Source: Calliopsis andreniformis (taxonomy: Eukaryota; Arthropoda; Insecta; Hymenoptera; Andrenidae). From it: a stretch of DNA of 64,000 nt. The DNA lies in contig NW_027480467.1 of the NCBI RefSeq assembly GCF_051401765.1, positions 2,728,001 through 2,792,000 of the forward strand, written 5' to 3'. Below are positions 54,703 through 64,000 of this stretch, piece after piece; positions within the stretch are counted from its first letter, which is position 1; each line of letters opens with the position of its first letter. The notes beneath the pieces are model-generated. The model made no database searches. It saw nothing but the letters and a program-made list of their open reading frames with translations, and was not told where the DNA came from. Made by a program: the position numbers and the translations under genes.

Positions 54703-55451
54703 CTTCAATCCTCAATCCTCAATCCTCAAAGTTCAATCCTCAATACTCAATTTTCAATCCTCAATCCTCAATTCTCAATCTTCAATCCTCAACCCTCAAT
54801 CCTCAATCCTCAATATTCAATCCTCAATACTCAATCTTCAATCCTCAATCCGCAATCATCAATCCTCAATCCTCAATCGTCAGTCATCAATCCTCAATCT
54901 TCAATACTCAATCGTCAATACTCTGTACTCAACCCTCAATCCTCAATCCTCGTTCCTCAAACCTCAATCCTCAACCCTCAGTCCCCATCCTCAATTCTCA
55001 ATTCTCAATCCTGAATCCTCAACCCTCAATCTTCAATCCTCAATAATCAATCTCCAATCCTAGATCCCCAATGCCCAATCCTCAATCCTTAATCCTCAAT
55101 CTTCAATCCTCAATCCCCAGTCCTAAATCTTCAATCCTCAATGCTCAGTCCTCAATCCTCAATCCTCAGTCCTCAACACTCAGTCCCCAATCCTCAAACC
55201 TCAATCCTCAATCCTCAATCCTCAATCCTCAATCCTCAATCCTCAATCCTCAATCCTCAATCTTCAATCCTCAATACTCAATCTTCAACCCTCAATCCTC
55301 AATCCTCAGACCTCAAACCTCAATTCTGAATCCTCAATCCTCAGCCCTCATTCTTCAATCCTCAACACCCAATCCTCAATCTTCAATCCTCCAACCTCAA
55401 TCCCTAATTCTCAATCCTCAATCCTCAATCCTCAGACCTCAAACATCAATA

Positions 55452-55491
55452 CTCAACCCTCAGTCCTCGTCCTCAACCCTCAGTCCTCGTC
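55452..55491 (+). repeat. 20-bp minisatellite, 2 copies
   Basis: This is the homologue of the array at 7692 but with two units instead of three, which accounts for the shorter 257-bp spacing of the local tandem pair. Confidence 0.95.
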
Positions 55492-55708
55492 CCCAATCCT
55501 CATCCCTCAATAATCAATCCGCAATCTTCAATCATCAATACTCAATCTTCAATCCTCAATCCTCAATTCTCAATCCTCAATCCTCAATACTCAATCCCCA
55601 GACCTCATTCTTCAATCCTCAACACCCAATCCTCAATCTTCAATCCTCAAACCTCAATCCCTAATTCTCAATCCTCAATCCTCAATCCTCAGACCTCAAA
55701 CATCAATA

Positions 55709-55768
55709 CTCAACCCTCAGTCCTCGTCCTCAACCCTCAGTCCTCGTCCTCAACCCTCAGTCCTCGTC
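55709..55768 (+). repeat. 20-bp minisatellite, 3 copies
   Basis: This is the homologue of the array at 7969 and keeps three units, at 55709, 55729 and 55749. Confidence 0.95.
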
Positions 55769-55918
55769 CCCAATCCTCATCCCTCAATAATCAATCCGCA
55801 ATCTTCAATCATCAATACTCAATCTTCAATCCTCAATCCTCAATTCTCAATCCTCAATCCTCAATACTCAATCCCCAGTCCTCAGTCCTCAATCTTCAAT
55901 ACTCAATCCGCCAATCCT

Positions 55919-56098
55919 CAATATTCAGCACACAAACCTCAACCATCAATCCTCAATACTCAACCATCAATCCTCAATTCTCAATACTCAGTAGAATATA
56001 CTGAATTCTCAGTTTTCAATACTCAATCCTCAATCTTCAATCTTCAAATCTCAATCCACAAACATCAATTCCCATCACTCAACCCTCAACACTCAGTC
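55919..56098 (+). repeat. Chimeric marker block, class D 5' half with class C 3' half
   Basis: The 5' part matches the class D block at 8179 (GAATATACTGAATTCTCAG). After the shared TCTTCAAATCTC it reads CAATCCACAAACATC and TTCCCATCAC with the class C tail CAATATTCAATCCACAATCG. The switch coincides with the change of large-scale homology from the 8.3-kb region to the 10.5-kb region, so this is a visible recombination join. Confidence 0.85.
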
Positions 56099-58300
56099 CT
56101 CAATATTCAATCCACAATCGTCAATCCTCAATCTTCAATCCTCAATCCTCAATCCTCAATCGTCATTACTCAATCCTCAATCGTCAATCCTCAATCCCCA
56201 ATCCTCAATCTTCAATCCTCAATCCTCAATCCTCAATCCTCAATAGCCAATCTTCAATCCTCAATACTCAATCTTCAGTCCTCAATCATCAATCCTCAGT
56301 CCTCAATCCTCAATCGTCAATCCTCAATCCTCAATCCTCAATTCTCAATCCTCAATCCTCAATCCTCAGACCTCAAACATCAATACTCAACCATCAGACC
56401 TCGTCCTCAATCCACAACACTCAATCCTCAATCCTCAACCTTCAATCATCAATATTCAATCTTCAATCCTCAATCCTCAATCCTCAATCGTCAATCCTCA
56501 ATCCTCAATGTTCAATCCTCAATCCTCAATCCTCAATCTTCAATCCTCAACCCTCAATCCTCAATCCTCAATCCTCAAACCTCAATCCTCAGTCCTCAAA
56601 CCACAATCCTGAATCCTCAATCCTGAAACCTCAATCTTCAGCCCTCAGTCCTCAACAATCAGTTGTCAATCCTCAATGCTCAATAGAATATCCTCAGTTC
56701 AGAGTTTTCCATACGCAATACTCAATCTGCAATCTTCAAATCTCTATCCACAAACATCAATCCTCATCACTCAACCCTCAACACTCAGTCCCCAATCCTC
56801 AATCATCAATCCTCAATCCTCAATCCTCAATCCCCAATCCTCAATCTTCAATCCTTAATACTCAATCTTCAATGCTCAATCTTCAATCCTCAATCCTCAA
56901 TCTTCAGTCCTCAATCCTCAGTCCTCAATCCTCAATCCTCATTCTTCAATCCTCAATACCCAGTCCTCAATCTTCAATCCTAAATCCTCAATCCTCAATT
57001 CTCAATCCTCAATCCTCAGTCTTCAGTCCTCAAACCGCAATCCTCAACCCTCAGCCCTCATAGTCAATCCTCAATCCTCAATTCTCAATACTCAATCTTC
57101 AATCCTCAATACTGAATCTTCAATCCTCAATCCTCAATCCTCAATTCTCAATCCTCAATACTCAGTCCTCAATCGTCAATCCTCAATCCTCAATCGTCAT
57201 TCTTCAATCATCAATCCTCAATCCTCAATCTTCAATCCTCAATACTCATTCTTCAATCCTCAACCCTCAATCCTCAATCCTTAATCCTCATTCTTCAATC
57301 CTCAATACCCAATCCTCAATCTTGAATCCTCAATCCTCAATCCTCAATTCTCGATCCTCAATCCTCAATCCTCAGAAATCAAACATCAATACTCATCCAT
57401 CAGCCCTCGTCCTCAATCCACAGCCCTCAATCCTCAATCCTCAATCTTCAATCATCAATATTCAATCTTCAGTCCTCAATCAGCAGTCCTCACTCCTCAA
57501 TCCTCAGTCCTCAATGTTCAATCAGCAATACCCAATCCTCAATCCTCAGTCCTCAAACCTCAATCCTGAATCCTCAATCCTGAATACTCAATCTTCAATC
57601 CTCAATCCTCAATCCTCAATCTTCAATCCTCAATCCTCAATTCTCAATCGTCAATACTCAATCCTCAATCTTCAATCCTCAAACCTCAATCCTCAATCTT
57701 CAATCCTCAACCCTCAATCCTCAATCATCATCATTCAATCCTCAATACTCAATCTTCAATCCTCAATCCGCAATCATCAATCCTCAATCCTCAATCCTCA
57801 ATCCTCAGTGATCAATCCTCAATCTTCAATACTCAATCGTCAATCCACAGTCCTCAATCCTCAACCCTCAATCCTCGTTCCTCAAACCTCGGTCCTCAAC
57901 CCTCAGTCCCCATCCTCAATTCTCAATTCTCAACCCTCAATCATCAACCCTCAATCTTCAATCCTCAATCCCCATCCTCAATCTTCAATCCTCAATGCTC
58001 AATCCTCAATCCTCAATCCTCAGTCCTCAATCATCAATCCTCAATCCTCAGTCCTCAATCTTCAATCATCAATACTCAATCTTCAATCCTCAATCCTCAA
58101 TCCTCAATCCTCAATCCTCAGTCCTCAGTCATCAAACCTCAATCCTCAACCCTCAGCCCTCATAGTAAATCGTCAATCCTCAATCCTCAATCCTCAATCT
58201 TCAATCCTCAATACTGGATCTTCAATCCTCAATCCTCAATCCTCAATTATTAATCCTCAATACTCAATCTTCAATCGTCAATCCTCAATCCCCAATCCTT
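56041..58300 (+). repeat. Segment matching 10.53-11.6 kb then 13.1-16.1 kb
   Basis: The left part aligns with 10.53-11.6 kb at offset 45,518 (11134/56652, 11354/56872). From about 57,170 it follows 13.13-13.5 kb at offset 44,046 (13276/57322). The stretch after that resembles 15.5-16.1 kb (15591 region near 57809). The interval between 11.6 and 13.1 kb is absent, including its class A block, which is a deletion relative to the first locus or the ancestral state. Confidence 0.75.
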
Positions 58301-60430
58301 AACCTTCAATCCTCAATCCTCAATCCTCAATCCACAATCCTCAATCGTCAGTCATCAATCCTCAATCTTCAATACTCAATCGTCAATCCTCTGTACTCAA
58401 CCCTCAATCCTCTGTCCTCGTTCCTCAAACCTCAATCCTCAACCGTCAGTCCCCATCCTCAATTCTCAATTCTCAATTCTGAATCCTCAACCCTCAATCT
58501 TCAATCCTCAATAATCAATCTCCAATCCTAGATGCCCAATCCCCAATCCTCAATCCTTAATCCTCAATCTTCAATCCTCAATCCTCAATACTCAATCCCC
58601 AGTCCTCAGTCCTCAATCTTCAATACCCAATCCGCCAATCCTCAATATTCAGCACACAACCCTCAACCATCAATCCTCAATACTCAACCATCAATCCTCA
58701 ATTCTCAATACTCAGTGGAATATACTGAGTTCTCAGTTTTCAATACTCAATCCTCAATCTTCAATCTTCGAATCTCCATCCACAAACATCAATTCTCATC
58801 TCTAAACCCTCAACACACAGTCCTCAATCTTCAATCCTCAATCCTCAATCCTCAATCTTCAATCCTCAATACTCAATATTCAATCCTCAATCCTCAATTC
58901 TCAATCTTCAATCCTCAACCCTCAATCCTCAATCATCAATATTCAATCCTCAATACTCAATCTTCAATCCTCAATCCGCAATCATCAATCCTCAATCCTC
59001 AATGCTCAATCCTCAATCCTCAATCCTCAGTCCTCAATCCTCAATCCGCAATCCTCAGTCCTCAATCTTCAATCATCAACACTCAATCATCAATCTTCAA
59101 TCCTCAATACTCAATCTTCAATCCTCAAAGCTCAATCCTCAACATTCAATCCTCAATACTCAATCTTCAATCGTCAATCCTCAGTCCTCATCCTCAATCC
59201 TCAATCCTCAATCCTCAGTCTTCAATCCTCAATACTCAATATTCAATCCTCAATCCTCAATCCTCAGACCTCAAACCTCAATTCTGAAACCTCAATCCTG
59301 AATCCTCAATCTTCAGCCCTCAGTCCTCAACAATCAGGTGACAATCCACAATCCTCAATTGAATATCCTCAATTCGCAGTTTTCAATACTCAATCCCCAT
59401 TCTTCAATCTTCAAATCTCAATCCACAAACATCAATTCCCATCACTCAACCCTCAACACTCAGTCCTCAATATTCAATCCACAATCCTCAATCCTCAATC
59501 TTCAATCCTCAATCCTCAGTCCTCAATCGTCATTACTCAATCCTCAATCGTCAATCCTCAATCCTCAATCCTCAAACCTCAATCCTCAATCCTCAATGTT
59601 CAATCCTCAATCCTCAATCCTCAATCTTCAATCCTCAACCCTCAATCCTCAATCCTCAATCCTCAAACCTCAATCCTCAGTCCTCAAACCACAATCCTGA
59701 ATCCTCAATCCTGTAACCTCAATCTTCAGCCCTCAGTCCTCAACAATCAGTTGTCAATCCTCAATGCTCATTAGAATATCCTCAGTTCAGAGTTTTCCAT
59801 ACGCAATACTCAATCTGCAATCTTCAAATCTCTATCCACAAACATCATTTCTCATCACTCAACCCTCAACACTCAGTCCCCAATCCTCAATCATCAATCC
59901 TCAATCCTCAATCCTCAATCCCCAATCCTCAATCTTCAATCCTTAATACTCAATCTTCAATGCTCAATCTTCAATCCTCAATCCTCAATCTTCAATCCTC
60001 AATCCTCAGGCCTCAAGCCTCAATCCCCAATCCTTAATTTTCAATCCTCAATCCTCAATCCTCAATCCACAATCCTCAATATTCAATCCTCAATCCTCAA
60101 TCCTCAATTATTAATCCTCAATACTCAATCTTCAATCGTCAATCCTCAATCCCCAATCCTTAACCTTCAATCCTCAATCCTCAATCCTCAATCCACAATC
60201 CTCAATCGTCAGTCATCAATCCTCAATCTTCAATACTCAATCGTCAATCCTCTGTACTCAACCCTCAATCCTCAGTCCTCGTTCCTCAAACCTCAATCCT
60301 CAACCGTCAGTCCCCATCCTCAATTCTCAATGCTCAATTCTGAATCCTCAACCCTCAATCTTCAATCCTCAATAATCAATCTCCAATCCTAGATCCCCAA
60401 TCCCCAATCCTCAATCCTTAATCCTCAATC
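58300..60430 (+). repeat. 2,133-bp D-C-B unit, copy 1
   Basis: This unit has class D (58643-58822), class C (59327-59465) and class B (59740-59878) blocks. It repeats at offset 2,126 bp on D and 2,133 bp from C onward (59338/61471, 60008/62141). The same D-C-B order with the same 413-bp C-to-B spacing occurs at 16426/17110/17523 and 21000/21684/22097. Confidence 0.87.
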
Positions 60431-60695
60431 TTCAATCCTCAATCCTCAATCCTCAATCCACAATCCTCAATCGTCAGTCATCAATCCTCAATCTTCAATA
60501 CTCAATCGTCAATCCTCTGTACTCAACCCTCAATCCTCAGTCCTCGTTCCTCAAACCTCAATCCTCAACCGTCAGTCCCCATCCTCAATTCTCAATGCTC
60601 AATTCTGAATCCTCAACCCTCAATCTTCAATCCTCAATAATCAATCTCCAATCCTAGATCCCCAATCCCCAATCCTCAATCCTTAATCCTCAATC
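60166..60695 (+). repeat. 265-bp tandem pair
   Basis: Two consecutive copies start at TTCAATCCTCAATCC (60166 and 60431). The CCTAGATCCC landmark sits at 60388 and 60653. The pair lies exactly at the junction of the two 2,133-bp units. Confidence 0.88.
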
Positions 60696-62562
60696 TTCAA
60701 TCCTCAATCCTCAATACTCAATCCCCAGTCCTCAGTCCTCAATCTTCAATACCCAATCCGCCAATCCTCAATATTCAGCACACAACCCTCAACCATCAAT
60801 CCTCAATACTCAACCATCAATCCTCAATTCTCAATACTCAGTGGAATATACTGAGTTCTCAGTTTTCAATACTCAATCCTCAATCTTCAATCTTCGAATC
60901 TCCATCCACAAACATCAATTCTCATCTCTAAACCCTCAACACACAGTCCTCAATCTTCAATCCTCAATCCTCAATCCTCAATCTTCAATCCTCAATACTC
61001 TATATTCAATCCTCAATCCTCAATTCTCAATCTTCAATCCTCAACCCTCAATCCTCAATCATCAATATTCAATCCTCAATACTCAATCTTCAATCCTCAA
61101 TCCGCAATCATCAATCCTCAATCCTCAATGCTCAATCCTCAATCCTCAATCCTCAGTCCTCAATCCTCAATCCTCAATCCGCAATCCTCAGTCCTCAATC
61201 TTCAATCATCAACACTCAATCATCAATCTTCAATCCTCAATACTCAATCTTCAATCCTCAAAGCTCAATCCTCAACATTCAATCCTCAATACTCAACCTT
61301 CAATCGTCAATCCTCAGTCCTCATCCTCAATCCTCAATCCCCAATCCTCAGTCTTCAATCCTCAATACTCAATATTCAATCCTCAGTCCTCAATCCTCAG
61401 ACCTCAAACCTCAATTCTGAAACCTCAATCCTGAATCCTCAATCTTCAGCCCTCAGTCCTCAACAATCAGGTGACAATCCACAATCCTCAATTGAATATC
61501 CTCAATTCGCAGTTTTCAATACTCAATCCCCATTCTTCAATCTTCAAATCTCAATCCACAAACATCAATTCCCATCACTCAACCCTCAACACTCAGTCCT
61601 CAATATTCAATCCACAATCCTCAATCCTCAATCTTCAATCCTCAATCCTCAGTCCTCAATCGTCATTACTCAATCCTCAATCGTCAATCCTCAATCCTCA
61701 ATCCTCAAACCTCAATCCTCAATCCTCAATGTTCAATCCTCAATCCTCAATCCTCAATCTTCAATCCTCAACCCTCAATCCTCAATCCTCAATCCTCAAA
61801 CCTCAATCCTCAGTCCTCAAACCACAATCCTGAATCCTCAATCCTGTAACCTCAATCTTCAGCCCTCAGTCCTCAACAATCAGTTGTCAATCCTCAATGC
61901 TCAATAGAATATCCTCAGTTCAGAGTTTTCCATACGCAATACTCAATCTGCAATCTTCAAATCTCTATCCACAAACATCATTTCTCATCACTCAACCCTC
62001 AACACTCAGTCCCCAATCCTCAATCATCAATCCTCAATCCTCAATCCTCAATCCCCAATCCTCAATCTTCAATCCTTAATACTCAATCTTCAATGCTCAA
62101 TCTTCAATCCTCAATCCTCAATCTTCAATCCTCAATCCTCAGGCCTCAAGCCTCAATCCCCAATCCTTAATTTTCAATCCTCAATCCTCAATCCTCAATC
62201 CACAATCCTCAATATTCAATCCTCAATCCTCAATCCTCAATTATTAATCCTCAATACTCAATCTTCAATCGTCAATCCTCAATCCCCAATCCTTAACCTT
62301 CAATCCTCAATCCTCAATCCTCAATCCACAATCCTCAATCGTCAGTCATCAATCCTCAATCTTCAATACTCAATCGTCAATCCTCTGTACTCAACCCTCA
62401 ATCCTCAGTCCTCGTTCCTCAAACCTCAATCCTCAACCGTCAGTCCCCATCCTCAATTCTCAATGCTCAATTCTGAATCCTCAACCCTCAATCTTCAATC
62501 CTCAATAATCAATCTCCAATCCTAGATCCCCAATCCCCAATCCTCAATCCTTAATCCTCAAT
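60431..62562 (+). repeat. 2,133-bp D-C-B unit, copy 2
   Basis: Blocks are D 60769-60948, C 61460-61598 and B 61873-62011. The match to copy 1 ends near 62562, where the array switches to sequence like 51.53 kb. Confidence 0.87.
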
Positions 62563-64000
62563 CCTCAATCCTCAGTCTTCAATCCTCAATACTCAATATT
62601 CAATCCTCAATCCTCAATACTCAATCTTCAGTCCTCAATCATCAATCCTCAGTCCTCAATCCTCAATCGTCAATCCTCAATCCTCAATCCTCAATTCTCA
62701 ATACTCAATCCTCAATCCTCAGACCTCAAACATCAATACTCAACCATCACACCTCGTCCTCAATCCACAACCCTCAATCCTCAATCCTCAACCTTCAATC
62801 ATCAATATTCAATCTTCAATCCTCAATCCTCAATCCTCAATCCTCAATCCTCAATCCTCAATGTTCAATCCTCAATCCTCAATCCACAATCTTCAATCCT
62901 CAACCCTCAATCCTCAATCCTCAATCCTCAAACCTCAATCCTCAGTCCTCAAACCACAATCCTGAATCCTTAATCCTGAAACCTCAATCTTCAGCCCTCA
63001 GTCCTCAACAATCAGTTGTCAATCCTCAATCCTCAATAGAATATCCTCAGTTCAGAGTTTTCCATACGCAATACTCAATCTGCAATCTTTAAATCTCTAT
63101 CCACAAACATCAATTCTCATCTCTCAACCCTCAACACTCAGTCCTCAATCTTCAATCCTCAATCCTCAATCCTCAAAGTTCAATCCTCAATACTCAATTT
63201 TCAATCCTCAATCCTCAATTCTCAATCTTCAATCCTCAACCCTCAATCCTCAATCCTCAATATTCAATCCTCAATACTCAATCTTCAATCCTCAATCCTC
63301 AATCCTCAGTCTTCAATCCTCAATACTCAATATTCAATCCTCAATCCTCAATCCTCAGACCTCAAACCTCAATTCTGAAACCTCAATCCTGAATCCTCAA
63401 TCTTCAGCCCTCAGTCCTCAACAATCATGTGACAATCCTCAATCCTCAATAGAATATCCTCAATTCGCAGTTTTCAATACTCAATCCCCATTCTTCAATC
63501 TTCAAATCTCAATCCACAAACATCAATTCCCATCACTCAACCCTCAACACTCAGTCCTCAATATTCAATCCACAATCGTCAATCCTCAATCTTCAATCCT
63601 CAATCCTCAATCCTCAATTGTCATTACTCAATCCTCAATCGTCAATCCTCAATCCCCAATCCTCAATCTTCAATCCTCAATCCTCAATCCTCAATCCTCA
63701 ATAGCCAATCTTCAATCCTCAATACTCAATCTTCAGTCCTCAATCATCAATCCTCAGTCTTCAATCCTCAATCGTCAATCCTCAATCCTCAATCCTCAAT
63801 TCTCAATCCTCAATCCTCAATCCTCAGACCTCAAACATCAATACTCAACCATCAGACCTCGTCCTCAATCCACAACACTCAATCCTCAATCCTCAACCTT
63901 CAATCATCAATATTCAATCTTCAATCCTCAATCCTCAATCCTCAATCGTCAATCCTCAATCCTCAATGTTCAATCCTCAAACCTCAATCCTCAATCTTCA
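62563..64000 (+). repeat. Re-entry into sequence of the 15-kb unit
   Basis: From about 62563 to the right edge the sequence matches 51.53-52.97 kb at a constant offset of 11,033 bp, and 36.48-37.92 kb at 26,082 bp. It includes class B (63005-63143) and class C (63418-63556) blocks. The match is unbroken at the window edge, so a further partial 15-kb-type unit probably continues outside. Confidence 0.88.

Larger units (their letters stand above)
54703..56040 (+). repeat. Segment matching 6.94-8.29 kb
   Basis: Beyond the second 15-kb unit the sequence follows the 6.94-8.29 kb region at offset 47,760 (7311/55071, 7381/55141), then 47,740 after the loss of one 20-bp unit (7866/55606, 8179/55919). 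The match ends inside a marker block at about 56,040, where a class C 3' half replaces the class D one. Confidence 0.85.
1..64000 (+). repeat. Degenerate 7-bp satellite array filling the window
   Basis: From the first base to the last the sequence is head-to-tail copies of CTCAATC or one- to three-base variants, always in the same orientation. The TCAAT core is best kept. Position 1 (C/T/A/G), position 2 (T/C/A/G) and the last base (C/A/T) vary most. The consensus contains no G, so G occurs only in variants such as CTCAGTC, CTGAATC, GTCAATC and CGCAATC. Register changes are rare and come from 6-bp units such as CTCGTC, CTCATC, CCTGTC and CTCATA, or from one-base insertions. No stretch over about 100 bases departs from the heptad rhythm, so there is no unique spacer. 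The array runs off both edges. What is seen is a satellite; its host and role are unknown. Confidence 0.97.

Noticed and set aside
1..64000. CRISPR array
   Set aside because: There are no unique spacers of similar length between repeats. The blocks are about 140-180 bp, irregularly spaced, and the intervening sequence is itself the same heptad. No cas-like gene is present.
1..64000. Telomere repeat
   Set aside because: The G-rich strand unit GATTGAG does not match telomere types I know (TTAGGG, TTTAGGG, TTAGG), and telomeres are not this degenerate. A telomere-associated satellite remains possible.
1..64000. Synthetic or low-quality sequence artefact
   Set aside because: It cannot be excluded, but the nested duplications with shared substitutions and ordered block classes look like evolved satellite structure, not sequencing noise. 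The 15-kb tandem specifically still needs read support.

Overview
The whole 64-kb window is one continuous tandem array of a degenerate 7-bp repeat. The + strand consensus is CTCAATC (equivalently AATCCTC; GATTGAG on the - strand). I find no convincing protein-coding gene, tRNA, rRNA, CRISPR array, insertion sequence or unique-sequence island. Both edges lie inside the array, so its full length is unknown. The organism cannot be named. Length and nested higher-order structure fit a eukaryotic satellite (pericentromeric, subtelomeric or B-chromosome type). The degenerate heptad with a TCAAT core also recalls the short heptanucleotide repeats of filamentous cyanobacteria and some other bacteria, but 64 kb of it would be extraordinary there.

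Three levels of organisation are visible. Level 1 is the heptad. Common variants are TTCAATC, CTCAATA, ATCAATC, GTCAATC, CCCAATC, CACAATC, CGCAATC, CTGAATC, CTTAATC, CTCAGTC, CTCAACC and CTCAAAC. The consensus has no G, so the + strand is extremely G-poor. Level 2 is a recurring marker block of about 140 bp (180 bp in one class) made of strongly diverged heptads that still keep the 7-bp register. I count about 70 copies in four main classes (A-D) plus a degraded class E, on average roughly one per 0.9 kb. Level 3 is nested segmental duplication with periods near 0.27, 1.16, 1.59, 1.87, 2.13, 2.34, 4.57, 6.39 and 15.05 kb.

Layout: 1-1.07 kb is heptad array with one class A block. About 1.08-5.1 kb is a diverged third copy of the left part of the 15-kb unit. 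5.1-9.0 kb is a mosaic with a 1,866-bp-offset duplication, a 277-bp duplication and 20-bp minisatellites. 9.0-11.36 kb is a 1.16-kb tandem pair. 11-22 kb holds the 6,389/4,574-bp duplication with a nested 2,338-bp pair, one member of which lacks 523 bp. 22.1-24.6 kb is a 1.59-kb tandem pair. 24.6-39.65 and 39.65-54.7 kb are two nearly identical 15,049-bp units. 54.7-58.3 kb rejoins sequence like 6.9-8.3 kb and then 10.5-13.7 kb. 58.3-62.56 kb is a 2,133-bp tandem pair of D-C-B block triplets. 62.56-64 kb re-enters sequence like 51.5-53.0 kb.

Many long + strand open frames exist, but they follow from the repeat arithmetic. A 7-bp unit read in triplets gives the same heptapeptide (N-P-Q-S-S-I-L) in all three + frames with no stop, whereas the - strand meets TGA every 21 bp in every frame. 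I therefore annotate no CDS. All repeat boundaries were found by eye and should be taken as good to tens of bases.
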